Shown in pieces: positions 1 through 6,466 of a stretch of 12,893 nucleotides of DNA. How positions within the stretch are numbered: the first letter of the stretch is position 1; each line of letters starts with the position of its first letter. The translations under genes were made by a program, and so were the position numbers. A model generated the notes under the pieces. The model was given only the letters and a program-made list of their open reading frames with translations, was not told the DNA's origin and did no database searches. This stretch comes from an uncultured Collinsella sp. (GTDB taxonomy: Bacteria > Actinomycetota > Coriobacteriia > Coriobacteriales > Coriobacteriaceae): positions 1-12,893 of the forward strand of contig CABUOF010000056.1 of NCBI GenBank assembly GCA_902493125.1, read 5' to 3'.

Positions 1-237
1 GTCATCGAGGTGTCCGACGACGGACCGGGCTTCTCTCCCGCCGCCCTCGAACGCGGCTGCGAGCGCCTCTTCACAGACGACTCCTCCCGCTCCTCGCGCG
101 ACGGAGGCCGCCACTACGGGCTCGGCCTCCATGCCGCCTCCAAGGCCGCGAGCGCCCACGGGGGCTCCGTCTCGCTCGCCAACAGCCCCTCGGGCGGCGC
201 GGTGACCACCATCGCGGTCCCCCTGTGCGGGGCCTGA
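1..237 (+). CDS. Sensor histidine kinase, C-terminal ATP-binding end (5' truncated by window)
   Basis: The frame is open from base 1, so the gene starts outside the window; only the last 78 residues are present. They match the end of a HATPase_c domain: a G1 box (SDDGPGF, residues 5-11), then a G2-type box (YGLGLHAASKAASAHGG) and the usual closing strands (SVSLANSPSGGAVTTIAVPL). Such kinases autophosphorylate a histidine and pass the phosphate to a response regulator. The sensor part and partner are upstream and unseen. It ends at a TGA with no following gene on this strand for several kb, so it is probably the last gene of its operon. The ATP-binding assignment is firm; the signal sensed is unknown. 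Confidence 0.85.
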   Translation, partial: VIEVSDDGPGFSPAALERGCERLFTDDSSRSSRDGGRHYGLGLHAASKAASAHGGSVSLANSPSGGAVTTIAVPLCGA

Positions 238-342
238 CGACTCAGGCCCTCGCACCGGCGTGCCTCGCAACCAAACGCTTCCATCTTGAAACACGGGGAG
301 TAAATCGCGAAACCGCAGGTGAAAGGGAGTAAAACGGCAAAG

Positions 343-376
343 AAAAAGCCTCCGTCCCAACGCGGGAACGGAGGCC
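343..376 (-). terminator. Candidate intrinsic terminator (minus strand)
   Basis: GCCTCCGT (348-355) pairs with ACGGAGGC (368-375), with an inner CCC/GGG helix, one bulged A and a 5-base loop. Read on the minus strand the stem is followed by TTTTT (347-343), the arrangement of an intrinsic terminator. Read on the plus strand there is no T run after it, so it is a weaker terminator for the histidine kinase, though the stem could still protect that mRNA end. No minus-strand gene lies closer than the ATPase gene ending at 1033. Confidence 0.5.
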
Positions 377-392
377 AGATTACCGTATTTAC

Positions 393-411
393 TCACCAAT
401 GTCGTTGGTGA
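393..411. repeat. Perfect 7-bp hairpin flanked by TACCGT direct repeats
   Basis: TCACCAA (393-399) and TTGGTGA (405-411) are perfect inverted arms around a 5-base loop. TACCGT occurs on both sides (381-386 and 415-420), so the hairpin sits inside a short direct repeat. No T run follows on either strand, which argues against a terminator. Function unknown. Confidence 0.45.
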
Positions 412-608
412 CTTTACCGTGACTCTCGTACAAAACGAAACTCTGGAGCACAGTACAGCATTCAAAAGAGCAGGTCAAAGCCCTATCGGCTTATTCCCAC
501 TCGATGGCTTCAGTTCTGCCGTCCCATCATTCCAGTTGCGCCCAGTTTTCGGTGCCGTCTCGAACCGAGTGCCGCCAGGTAACGCCATGTCGCGTTTCGT
601 CGGCCTCG

Positions 609-702
609 GGGACAAAAGCTGGGACAACTTCAAAAACTATTTTCAAACTCAGGACGTTGAGTTTTTGTTTTTGTCCCAAAGGCCGCGATTGGCCGCCTTT
701 GG
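609..702. repeat. Nested inverted-repeat element
   Basis: GGGACAAAA (609-617) pairs with TTTTGTCCC (669-677). Inside it, CAAAAAC (631-637) can pair with GTTTTTG (661-667), and AAACTCA (645-651) with TGAGTTT (658-664). Adjoining it is a second hairpin, 676-702, with 11-base arms carrying one mismatch around a GATTG loop. GGGACAA also recurs at 621-627. The nested symmetry suggests a folded RNA, a palindromic intergenic repeat or a miniature mobile element. No flanking target duplication was found and no coding function is evident. Confidence 0.45.
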
Positions 703-940
703 AGGCTCGATAGCGCCGAAAATGCCCGTTTTGAAACTCAGCCGCCCTTTAGCTTGCAAGCCGCCAGCTGCAATCGTAAGTGAATTAACGAGGGTGACTT
801 TCGAGCCGTTCGCAAAACCGCAGGTCATAAGTTTCAACTATTGATCGCAAAGAGGAATCGTGCCAGGTGGCTATCTCATGAGTTCATCCGTGACCGACGT
901 GGCAGCCAGTGCGCCGTGCGGTTTTACCCATCTTGAAGCC

Positions 941-984
941 AAAACTGACATCGCGCGCACGATGCTATCGCCACACGATGTCAG
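941..984 (-). terminator. Candidate terminator of the DUF4143 ATPase gene
   Basis: CTGACATCG (945-953) and CGATGTCAG (976-984) are perfect 9-base inverted arms with a 22-base loop that itself contains CGAT/ATCG. On the minus strand the stem lies about 49 bases after the ATPase stop codon and is followed by TTTT (944-941). The large loop and short T run make it a moderate candidate. Confidence 0.4.
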
Positions 985-1032
985 ACATTGTTCCCGACTT
1001 GACCTGATTGCTTCGCGATGAATTTCATGGCC

Positions 1033-2298
1033 CTAGAGGAAAAAGTCCCTCGCGCCCACGATGCGAATGCCATCGATGTCCGTGTCGTAGGAACCCTGCC
1101 TCACGACCACAATCTTCTCGTGGTTGTCTCGTATCGACTTCAGAGGGGCGATCTCGCGTTCCCTGGTCTCGCTTGCGAACATCTCGTCAGTCACCTGCAC
1201 GTAGAGCACGCGCCCGTCCTTCGTCGCGACGAAGTCAACCTCCTTGCCATAGAGCTTGCCCACGTGCACGCTCCATCCTTCGTAGAGCAGCTGGAGATAC
1301 ACGGCGTTCTCGAACAGGCGCCCAGTATCCGTGACCCTATAGCCGGCCATCCAGGTCCTGAAGCCGGTGTCGACGATGTACTCCTTCGGATTCGTCTTGA
1401 GGAGCGCCTTGCCGTGCAGATCGTAACGCGTGGCACGATAGAACAGGAAGGCCTCCTCGAGCGCACCCACGTACGAGGAAACGGTCTTGTTCGTGGTCTT
1501 CGACCCCGCAGAAGTTAACGCGCCGGCGATTCGGTTCGACGAGCACTCGTTGCCGATGTTGTCCGCCAGGAATTCGGCCACATAGCGCAGCAGAGAAGGG
1601 TCGGTCACCGCGCTTTTGCCCTTCCCGCGCTCGCGGTTGACGATATCGCGCACGGCGATAGCCTCGTAGACTCCGGACATGTACGCCGAGTGCTGCGCCT
1701 GGGTCGTCGATAGGGATGCAATGGCTGGCATGCCCCCGTACTCAAGGTAACGAGTAAGCATATCGTCAAAGAGAACGGGGTCCCCCTCAGGGGTGAGAGC
1801 CACCGACCTTCCCGATGCAAACTCGATCCCGCAGAAGTCAGCGAACTCGGAGAAGGACAGGGGCAGCATCTTTACCTCTACGTAGCGCCCGGACAGATAG
1901 GTGGCCAGCTCGCTCGAGAGAAGATACGCGTTCGAGCCCGTGAGGTAGATGTCGCAATCGAAGTCGACCCTCATCGCATTGACCGCATCCTGCCAGCCAT
2001 CGATTCTCTGGGGCTCGTCTATGAAGACGTAGGTGCGCCCCTTGTCCGACAGGCACCCGCGAATGCGATCGTAAAGCTGGTCTTCCGTCTTGATGCCCGC
2101 ACCCTTGCTTTCCAGGTTGACGCTCACAAAACCGCGGCCAGCGACCCCCTCGGACTCGATGGTTATCCTGATAAGGTCGAGAAGGCTCGACTTGCCACAC
2201 CTGCGCACGCCCGTAATCACCTTGATGAGGTCGGTGTCACGGAAGAGCATTGCCTCCTCGAGGTACCTGCCACGGTTCCTGAGCCTGCTGCACTTCAA
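1033..2298 (-). CDS. AAA family ATPase with DUF4143 C-terminal domain
   Basis: A 421-residue soluble protein of the widespread AAA_14/DUF4143 family. Walker A is GVRRCGKSS (residues 30-38), Walker B YVFIDE (90-95), a sensor-like YLTGSN (118-123), followed by the family hallmark YLSGRYVEVKMLPLSFSEF (about 134-152). The C-terminal half carries the DUF4143 part, with GRLFENAVYLQLL, then KEVDFVA and LYVQVT, a layout resembling PD-(D/E)xK nuclease folds. The start is TTG at 2298, six bases after an AGGAG. It is monocistronic, with its own promoter and repeat upstream. Family members are common in accessory DNA of gut bacteria and their role is largely unknown; a DNA- or defence-related role is only a guess. 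Length is normal and the frame intact. Confidence 0.9.
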   Translation of the reverse strand: MKCSRLRNRGRYLEEAMLFRDTDLIKVITGVRRCGKSSLLDLIRITIESEGVAGRGFVSVNLESKGAGIKTEDQLYDRIRGCLSDKGRTYVFIDEPQRIDGWQDAVNAMRVDFDCDIYLTGSNAYLLSSELATYLSGRYVEVKMLPLSFSEFADFCGIEFASGRSVALTPEGDPVLFDDMLTRYLEYGGMPAIASLSTTQAQHSAYMSGVYEAIAVRDIVNRERGKGKSAVTDPSLLRYVAEFLADNIGNECSSNRIAGALTSAGSKTTNKTVSSYVGALEEAFLFYRATRYDLHGKALLKTNPKEYIVDTGFRTWMAGYRVTDTGRLFENAVYLQLLYEGWSVHVGKLYGKEVDFVATKDGRVLYVQVTDEMFASETREREIAPLKSIRDNHEKIVVVRQGSYDTDIDGIRIVGARDFFL

Positions 2299-2302
2299 GA
2301 GC

Positions 2303-2341
2303 TACTCCTAAAACTCGAATCTGGTTACACTTTTAGGAGTA
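2303..2341. promoter_or_regulatory. 11-bp perfect inverted repeat over the ATPase gene start region
   Basis: TACTCCTAAAA (2303-2313) and TTTTAGGAGTA (2331-2341) are perfect inverted arms separated by 17 bases. On the minus strand one arm touches the -10 box and expected transcription start; the other contains the AGGAG ribosome binding site of the ATPase gene. It could be an operator for a dimeric repressor. If transcription starts upstream of the first arm, it could also be an RNA hairpin that hides the ribosome binding site. Confidence 0.6.
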
Positions 2342-2369
2342 TCATAACTCTGGGCCACAAGATGAGCAA
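2341..2369 (-). promoter_or_regulatory. Sigma-70-type promoter of the DUF4143 ATPase gene
   Basis: On the minus strand TTGCTC (2369-2364) and TATGAT (2346-2341) are separated by exactly 17 bases. They match the -35 and -10 consensus at 4/6 and 5/6. The expected start of transcription (about 2334) lies within the inverted repeat 2303-2341, roughly 36 bases before the TTG start codon. Confidence 0.6.
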
Positions 2370-2409
2370 AGAGCGCACCTCGAGACGAATCGGCTAAAGG
2401 AATTGCGCG

Positions 2410-2425
2410 CCTGCCGGGAGGCAGG
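2410..2425 (-). terminator. Weak hairpin after the AraC-family gene
   Basis: CCTGCC (2410-2415) and GGCAGG (2420-2425) form a GC-rich 6-bp stem with a 4-base loop just past the regulator stop codon on the minus strand. It lacks an immediate T run (ATTCCTTT follows some bases later), so termination here is plausible but weakly supported. Confidence 0.3.
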
Positions 2426-2438
2426 GCAACTAAGATGG

Positions 2439-3476
2439 CTAAGAATGAGATCCTAGCTCGCTGACGCAGGATCGTCCGCTTGCGAGAATGTCCAGAACTT
2501 TCGATTCAGGGTCGTCATCGAAGGCGACCTTCGCGATCGATCTCCACTTGCGTGGAGATATGCCGACCGATTTCGTGAAGAGGGTGGAGAAGCTTGTTGC
2601 TCGTGCGTATCCGCAACGATGCACCACTTCGTCTATGCTCATATCATGGTCGGTGAGCAGTCTTTTCGCCAGCTCGATTCTTTCCGAGGAGACGAACTCG
2701 GTTACCGTCAAGCCCGTCACCTGCTTAAATGTCTTCTTGAACTTGGTTGACCCCATGTTCGCTGCCTCGAGCAGGTCCTTCTGCCCGATCGCACCGCCTA
2801 GGTTGCTCTCGATGTACGATACGGCTCTCGCGATCGAAAGGCGGTCCTGCTCGGCCACTCCCCCACACAGGCTCTCTCCCATCCTGAGCAGCCTTGCCAT
2901 CACCAAGTTCGCGATTCCGGAATATAGGAGGCCCGCTTCCGACCCCGGGATCTCCCTTGGAGCTATCTCGTCAAGCATCTCTGCTATTTCCGGATCCCAG
3001 GAAGCCTGGCTCCTCAGACCCTTCAGACTGGTCGCCAGCGGTTTCAGCGCCTTGTCGATTCTTTCCCCGAAGACGCTTCGGCAGTATTCGTCGTAATACT
3101 CGATCTCTGTGTAGGAGAATCTCGCTCCTTTTGGTAGAAGGACCGAGCTTGTCTTGGGCTTTGCTTCCAGAAAGGCGGAAACGCTTGATCGCGGCATGAG
3201 GCCATGCCTTTCGCGGCGGACTGCAAAATACCCGCCAGAATCGAAGCAGAAGGGCAGGCGTTCTTTCAAAGTGAAATCGCAGCAGACGACGGAGAAGAAC
3301 TGCCGCGCCTGCCATGCCCAGTACCACCCCTCGCATCTGCGCCCGTCGCCTTCGAAGAGGGACCCCTCGCCGTTCCATCCATCTGCCAAGACGAGGCCGA
3401 TGGGCTCAAGCGAGGCCGCAAAGGTCTCCGCCGCGGCTTGGGCGGCGTGGGAGAACATCGTTTCCTTGTCGTCCAT
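2439..3476 (-). CDS. AraC-family transcriptional regulator
   Basis: A 345-residue regulator. The C-terminal part (about 211-314) is an AraC/XylS DNA-binding domain with two helix-turn-helix units: one around QKDLLEAANMGSTKFKKTF, the second ending in the family signature DEVVHRCGYARATSFSTLFTKSVGISPRKWR. The first ~200 residues are a divergent effector or dimerisation domain with no motif I can name. About 30 residues extend beyond the HTH. The ATG at 3476 has an AAAGGA about 8 bases upstream. It is divergently transcribed from the ECF/ABC operon across a 136-bp gap, the usual position of a local activator. In the yersiniabactin system an AraC protein (YbtA) controls comparable ABC importers; a similar metal- or chelate-responsive role here is inference. 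Confidence 0.92.
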   Translation of the reverse strand: MDDKETMFSHAAQAAAETFAASLEPIGLVLADGWNGEGSLFEGDGRRCEGWYWAWQARQFFSVVCCDFTLKERLPFCFDSGGYFAVRRERHGLMPRSSVSAFLEAKPKTSSVLLPKGARFSYTEIEYYDEYCRSVFGERIDKALKPLATSLKGLRSQASWDPEIAEMLDEIAPREIPGSEAGLLYSGIANLVMARLLRMGESLCGGVAEQDRLSIARAVSYIESNLGGAIGQKDLLEAANMGSTKFKKTFKQVTGLTVTEFVSSERIELAKRLLTDHDMSIDEVVHRCGYARATSFSTLFTKSVGISPRKWRSIAKVAFDDDPESKVLDILASGRSCVSELGSHS

Positions 3477-3553
3477 CTTCCGATCCTTTTATTCGCGTTC
3501 GGACGCAATTCTTTCGCGCTCAGGCTTTTCCCTCCAGGTGCAACCTGATTCAA

Positions 3554-3582
3554 ATTAACCAAGGTTAACATCTTTTTGTCAA
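3554..3582 (-). promoter_or_regulatory. Promoter of the AraC-family gene
   Basis: On the minus strand there is a perfect -35 TTGACA (3582-3577), a 17-base spacer and a -10-like GTTAAT (3559-3554, 4/6). It points toward the regulator gene, leaving a leader of about 70 bases. I found no equally good promoter for the divergent ecfT operon, which fits a promoter needing an activator. Confidence 0.6.
3555..3568. promoter_or_regulatory. Operator-like palindrome in the araC-ecfT divergent region
   Basis: TTAACC (3555-3560) and GGTTAA (3563-3568) are perfect inverted arms with 2 bases between. The site lies inside the spacer and -10 of the regulator promoter and upstream of the ecfT start, so a protein bound here could repress the regulator and affect the operon. 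AraC proteins usually prefer direct repeats, so the binder may be another protein. No match to the classical DtxR box is seen. Confidence 0.45.
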
Positions 3583-3612
3583 TTTTAGCGACACAAGAAA
3601 GGCTCTCTGGTT

Positions 3613-4350
3613 TTGCGAAGAAGAACACGGAAAACACTCGCGGAGGACATCGACGTCAGAACGAAGGTGGCCATGCTCGTCGTGCTCATAGCGACCGGGG
3701 CCATCGTGAAGGATTACGTTCTGGGCTCGGTTCTCTTTGCCGTCGTCGTCCTCCTCTCCTTCGCAATCGGGCGCGGAAGGATGGCAGCGTCTTTCTCTTT
3801 CGCCTACCTCTTTCTCATGGGTATCTTCTGGGTCACGACGATGCTTCCGCCGAACGCCGCCGGAGCCCTCGGCTCGTTCGCCCTGGCTTGCCGCACCTGC
3901 ATGCCCATCTGCCTGTTCGCGGCGGTCTTCGCGGCCACCACCAAGATTGGCGACCTCACGGCCGCCCTCTACGGGATGAGGCTGCCGAAGGCGGTTGTCG
4001 TTCCGCTGGTGATAGCGGTGCGGTTCTTTCCGACGCTCAAGGAGGAGTCTTCTGCCGTAGCGGACGCGATGAGGGTGAGGGGGCTCGCCCTTTCGCTTAA
4101 GAATCTCGTTTCGAAGCCGGCGCTGATGTTCGAATCCGCGATCGTGCCTGTGATGCTGCGCTGCGCCAAGAGCGCGGACGAACTCGCCGCCGCAGCGGTC
4201 GCGCGCGGCATCGACCGGCCCGGGAGGAAGACCTCCTACAACGCGCCCCGGTTTGGATGGGCCGACTTCCTCCCTCTCTCGATTCTTGTCGTCTGCTGCC
4301 TGCTTCTTGTGGTCGCAAAGGCCAGCCAGGGGATCGGAGGGCTGCTGTGA
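3613..4350 (+). CDS. ecfT: ECF transporter transmembrane component EcfT (CbiQ family)
   Basis: A 245-residue membrane protein of the CbiQ/EcfT family, the scaffold that couples ATPases to the substrate-binding S subunit of energy-coupling-factor importers. Hydrophobic segments lie around 19-52, 60-79, 86-110, 126-140 and 218-236. The two cytoplasmic coupling helices carry the family XRG signatures: MRVRG (153-157) and AVARG (195-199), which contact the ATPases. I take the TTG at 3613, preceded by GAAAGG ten bases upstream; a later internal start would remove the charged N-terminus only. It opens the operon and overlaps the next gene by 4 bases. Order here is T-A-S, with everything co-directional. 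Confidence 0.9.
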   Translation: MRRRTRKTLAEDIDVRTKVAMLVVLIATGAIVKDYVLGSVLFAVVVLLSFAIGRGRMAASFSFAYLFLMGIFWVTTMLPPNAAGALGSFALACRTCMPICLFAAVFAATTKIGDLTAALYGMRLPKAVVVPLVIAVRFFPTLKEESSAVADAMRVRGLALSLKNLVSKPALMFESAIVPVMLRCAKSADELAAAAVARGIDRPGRKTSYNAPRFGWADFLPLSILVVCCLLLVVAKASQGIGGLL

Positions 4351-5762
4351 CGAAAAACGCCGTCGAGCTCAGAAACGTCTCCTTCACGTATGCGGGATTC
4401 GACGCTCCGGCGATCGACGACGCGAGCTTCGCCGTCGCGCCGGGCGAATGCGTCGTTCTCTGCGGGGAGTCCGGCTGCGGGAAGACCACCGCGACCCGGA
4501 TCGTCAACGGGCTGGCGGGAGGGTTCTACGAGGGCAGCCGGACGGGGAAGGTCCTTGTAGCAGGCAGGGACATCGACGACCTGGAGGATTGGGAGCTCTC
4601 GTCCTTGACAGGCAGCGTTTTCCAGAACCCCCGCACCCAGTTCTTCAACCTCGACACAACCGGCGAAATCGCGTTCGGCATGGAGAACCTCGGCGTTCCC
4701 AGGGAGGAGATGCACAGACGGATGCGTGGCGTCGTGCGCGAGCTCGGCATGGAAAGGCTCATGGGCAGGGGCATCTTCGAGCTCTCCGGGGGCCAGATGC
4801 AATCGGTGGCGTTCGCGAGCGCATGGGCCTGCAGGCCGAGCGTCTACGTCCTCGACGAGCCGTCGAGCAATCTGGATCCTCCCTCCATGGAGAAGCTCGC
4901 CTCCTTCATCTCGAAAGCCAAGTCGAGCGGGTCTGCCGTGATCATCGCCGAGCACAGGCTCTCCTACCTCGCAGGCGTCGCCGACCGGTACCTGCTCTTC
5001 GAAGACGGTTCCGTCGCCGCCGAATGGGACGCGCAGCAATTCCTGGGGCTGCCCGACTCCGAGCGAGAGTCTTGCGGGCTCAGGTCCTCCGAGCCGCCGA
5101 AGCTCGCCGACCTGATGCAGCGCCTTTCCCGTCCCGTCTCCGCCTTTCCCGCCGTCGAGGCGAGGGGGATCTATGCGGGGTATGAGAAGGGCGTACCGGT
5201 CCTCGATGGGACTACCGTCTCGTTCGACCCCGGGAGGGTCGTCGGTATGGTCGGGCGAAACGGGGCGGGCAAGTCAACCCTGCTCAAGTGCCTGGCGGGG
5301 ATCAAGAAAGAAGAGCTCGGGCATGTCCGGTTCCAAGGCTCGGTGGTCCCTCCCAAGAGAAGGCCCGAGCATGTGTTTCTGGTCATGCAGGACCCCGACT
5401 ACCAGCTCTTTCGCCCGAGCGTGCGCGACGAGTTGGCATCCGCGGCCCCGTCTCCTTCCGACGTCGACGAACTTCGTCTCGAAGCGGTCTTGGAGAGGTT
5501 TGGCCTGGGAGATGTCGCCGACCGCCATCCCGCATCGCTCTCGGGAGGGCAGAAGCAGAGGTGTGTCTGCGCCATTGCGTCGGAGTCGGGCGCGCAGGCG
5601 CTTCTCCTCGACGAGCCCACGAGCGGTCTGGATTTCCGGAACATGGAACGCCTCGCGCTCATCTTACGCGAGGAGGCGTCTCGCGGGAAGACGGTGGCGG
5701 TCGTCAGCCACGACACGGAGTTCCTGTCAAAGGCCTGCGACCAGATTGTGCTCATCGAGTGA
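4347..5762 (+). CDS. Fused double ATPase of the ECF transporter (EcfA-EcfA')
   Basis: A 471-residue protein with two complete ABC ATPase domains in one chain, doing the job usually split between EcfA1 and EcfA2. Domain 1: Walker A GESGCGKTT (40-48), Q-loop FQNP (92-95), signature LSGGQ (146-150), Walker B VYVLDE (166-171), H-loop His203. Domain 2: Walker A GRNGAGKST (303-311), Q-loop MQDP (347-350), signature LSGGQ (398-402), Walker B LLLDE (419-423), H-loop His455. All catalytic motifs are intact in both. The start is GTG at 4347, because GGAGG sits 6-7 bases upstream and the GTGA overlap with the ecfT stop gives translational coupling. A longer frame from 4257 would run deep into ecfT and is rejected. 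It supplies ATP-driven force to the EcfT/S pair. Confidence 0.93.
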   Translation: MTKNAVELRNVSFTYAGFDAPAIDDASFAVAPGECVVLCGESGCGKTTATRIVNGLAGGFYEGSRTGKVLVAGRDIDDLEDWELSSLTGSVFQNPRTQFFNLDTTGEIAFGMENLGVPREEMHRRMRGVVRELGMERLMGRGIFELSGGQMQSVAFASAWACRPSVYVLDEPSSNLDPPSMEKLASFISKAKSSGSAVIIAEHRLSYLAGVADRYLLFEDGSVAAEWDAQQFLGLPDSERESCGLRSSEPPKLADLMQRLSRPVSAFPAVEARGIYAGYEKGVPVLDGTTVSFDPGRVVGMVGRNGAGKSTLLKCLAGIKKEELGHVRFQGSVVPPKRRPEHVFLVMQDPDYQLFRPSVRDELASAAPSPSDVDELRLEAVLERFGLGDVADRHPASLSGGQKQRCVCAIASESGAQALLLDEPTSGLDFRNMERLALILREEASRGKTVAVVSHDTEFLSKACDQIVLIE

Positions 5763-5813
5763 GCCGGCCTGCAAAGGCTGAGAAGGGATTCCTACGGAAG
5801 AAAGGATTTGGAA

Positions 5814-6428
5814 ATGGCAGCAAAAGTAAAACGGAAGGAAAGCGGCAGCCTCAGCTCCAGGGACCTCATAGCCCTCGGCGTCTTCTCCCTGCTGTTCATG
5901 GTGGTGAGCATGCTCGTCGTGGGAATCACCTCCATGAGCGTCGTGGCATACTGCGGCTGCTGCGCCATCGCAGCGATACCCGCCGGGATCGTCTGGGTCT
6001 ACATGCATACGCGCGTGCCGCGCGCGGGAACCTCGCTGATCATGGCCCTCGTCTTCGCCGTAATCGTCTTCGTCGTCGGGTCGGGGTGGCCCGTTGCGCT
6101 CGGCCTCGCCGTCGGCGGCGTCGTCTCCGAGCTGGTGCGGAAAGCGCTCGGGTACGGGAGGTTCGCGGGCGTCGCCGTGGGATACGCGCTTTTCGAGACC
6201 TGCTGGGCGGCGGGCCTTTTCGTCCCCATGTTCGCCTCCCAGGACTACTACCGCGAGCTGATGGGGTCGAACAGCATCGACCCGGCCTACATGGAAGCCC
6301 TTCTGTCCACGGTGACCCCCGAGACGTTCGCGATCATCGCGGTCGTGACCTTCGCGGGCGGCATCATCGGCTCGCTGGTCGGACGGGCGGTGTTCAAGAA
6401 GCACTTCGAGCGCGCGGGAATCGCCTAG
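5814..6428 (+). CDS. ECF transporter S component, MptD/Trep_Strep family
   Basis: A 204-residue, very hydrophobic protein with about five or six membrane segments (about 17-40, 44-64, 74-90, 92-105, 117-140, 172-190). It ends in the basic motif GRAVFKKHFERAGI (190-203), which is characteristic of the Trep_Strep/MptD family of putative ECF substrate-binding subunits. This subunit would determine what the ECF module imports; family substrates are not established. The ATG at 5814 is chosen because AAAGGA lies 7 bases upstream; a TTG six bases earlier would sit on the ribosome binding site. It follows the ATPase gene by 51 bases and precedes the fused ABC gene by 38, clearly the same operon. A conserved-looking Cys cluster (YCGCC, 46-50) in a membrane segment is worth noting as a possible ligand site, which is speculation. 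Confidence 0.85.
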   Translation: MAAKVKRKESGSLSSRDLIALGVFSLLFMVVSMLVVGITSMSVVAYCGCCAIAAIPAGIVWVYMHTRVPRAGTSLIMALVFAVIVFVVGSGWPVALGLAVGGVVSELVRKALGYGRFAGVAVGYALFETCWAAGLFVPMFASQDYYRELMGSNSIDPAYMEALLSTVTPETFAIIAVVTFAGGIIGSLVGRAVFKKHFERAGIA

Positions 6429-6466
6429 CGCCCTTTTTCAAAGTAATATGAGAGAAGAGGTATTTG

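Larger units (their letters stand above)
238..1032. other. Long intergenic region, no convincing gene, several inverted repeats
   Basis: Nearly 800 bases between convergent genes with lower GC than the flanks. Open frames exist (for example 419-844 on the plus strand, GTG start) but have no ribosome binding site, no recognisable domain and atypical composition. The stretch contains hairpins at 348-375, 393-411, 645-664, 676-702 and 945-984. An 11-base direct repeat, AAACCGCAGGT, occurs at 310-320 and 815-825, and GGGAGTAAA occurs near 297 and 326. The minus strand between about 636 and 491 shows a Trp-rich open frame interrupted by one TGA, which could be a gene relic. The region reads as structured, repeat-like non-coding DNA. 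Confidence 0.6.

Noticed and set aside
645..672. Hairpin AAACTCA/TGAGTTT followed by T-rich sequence as a plus-strand terminator
   Set aside because: Stem is short and AT-rich, and lies over 400 bases from the histidine kinase stop; the nested palindromes around it suggest another kind of element.
419..844. 141-codon open frame on the plus strand in the intergenic region
   Set aside because: GTG start right after a hairpin with no ribosome binding site, no domain, and it runs through nested inverted repeats; better explained as non-coding.
1018..1518. 166-codon plus-strand frame
   Set aside because: Lies entirely antisense to the well-supported ATPase gene and has no family features.
3477..3612. 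Riboswitch ahead of the ECF operon
   Set aside because: The gap is only 136 bases, is shared by two divergent promoters, and shows no recognisable riboswitch core or terminator.
4236..5039. 267-codon minus-strand frame
   Set aside because: Antisense shadow of the EcfA ATPase coding sequence, a usual effect in GC-rich DNA.
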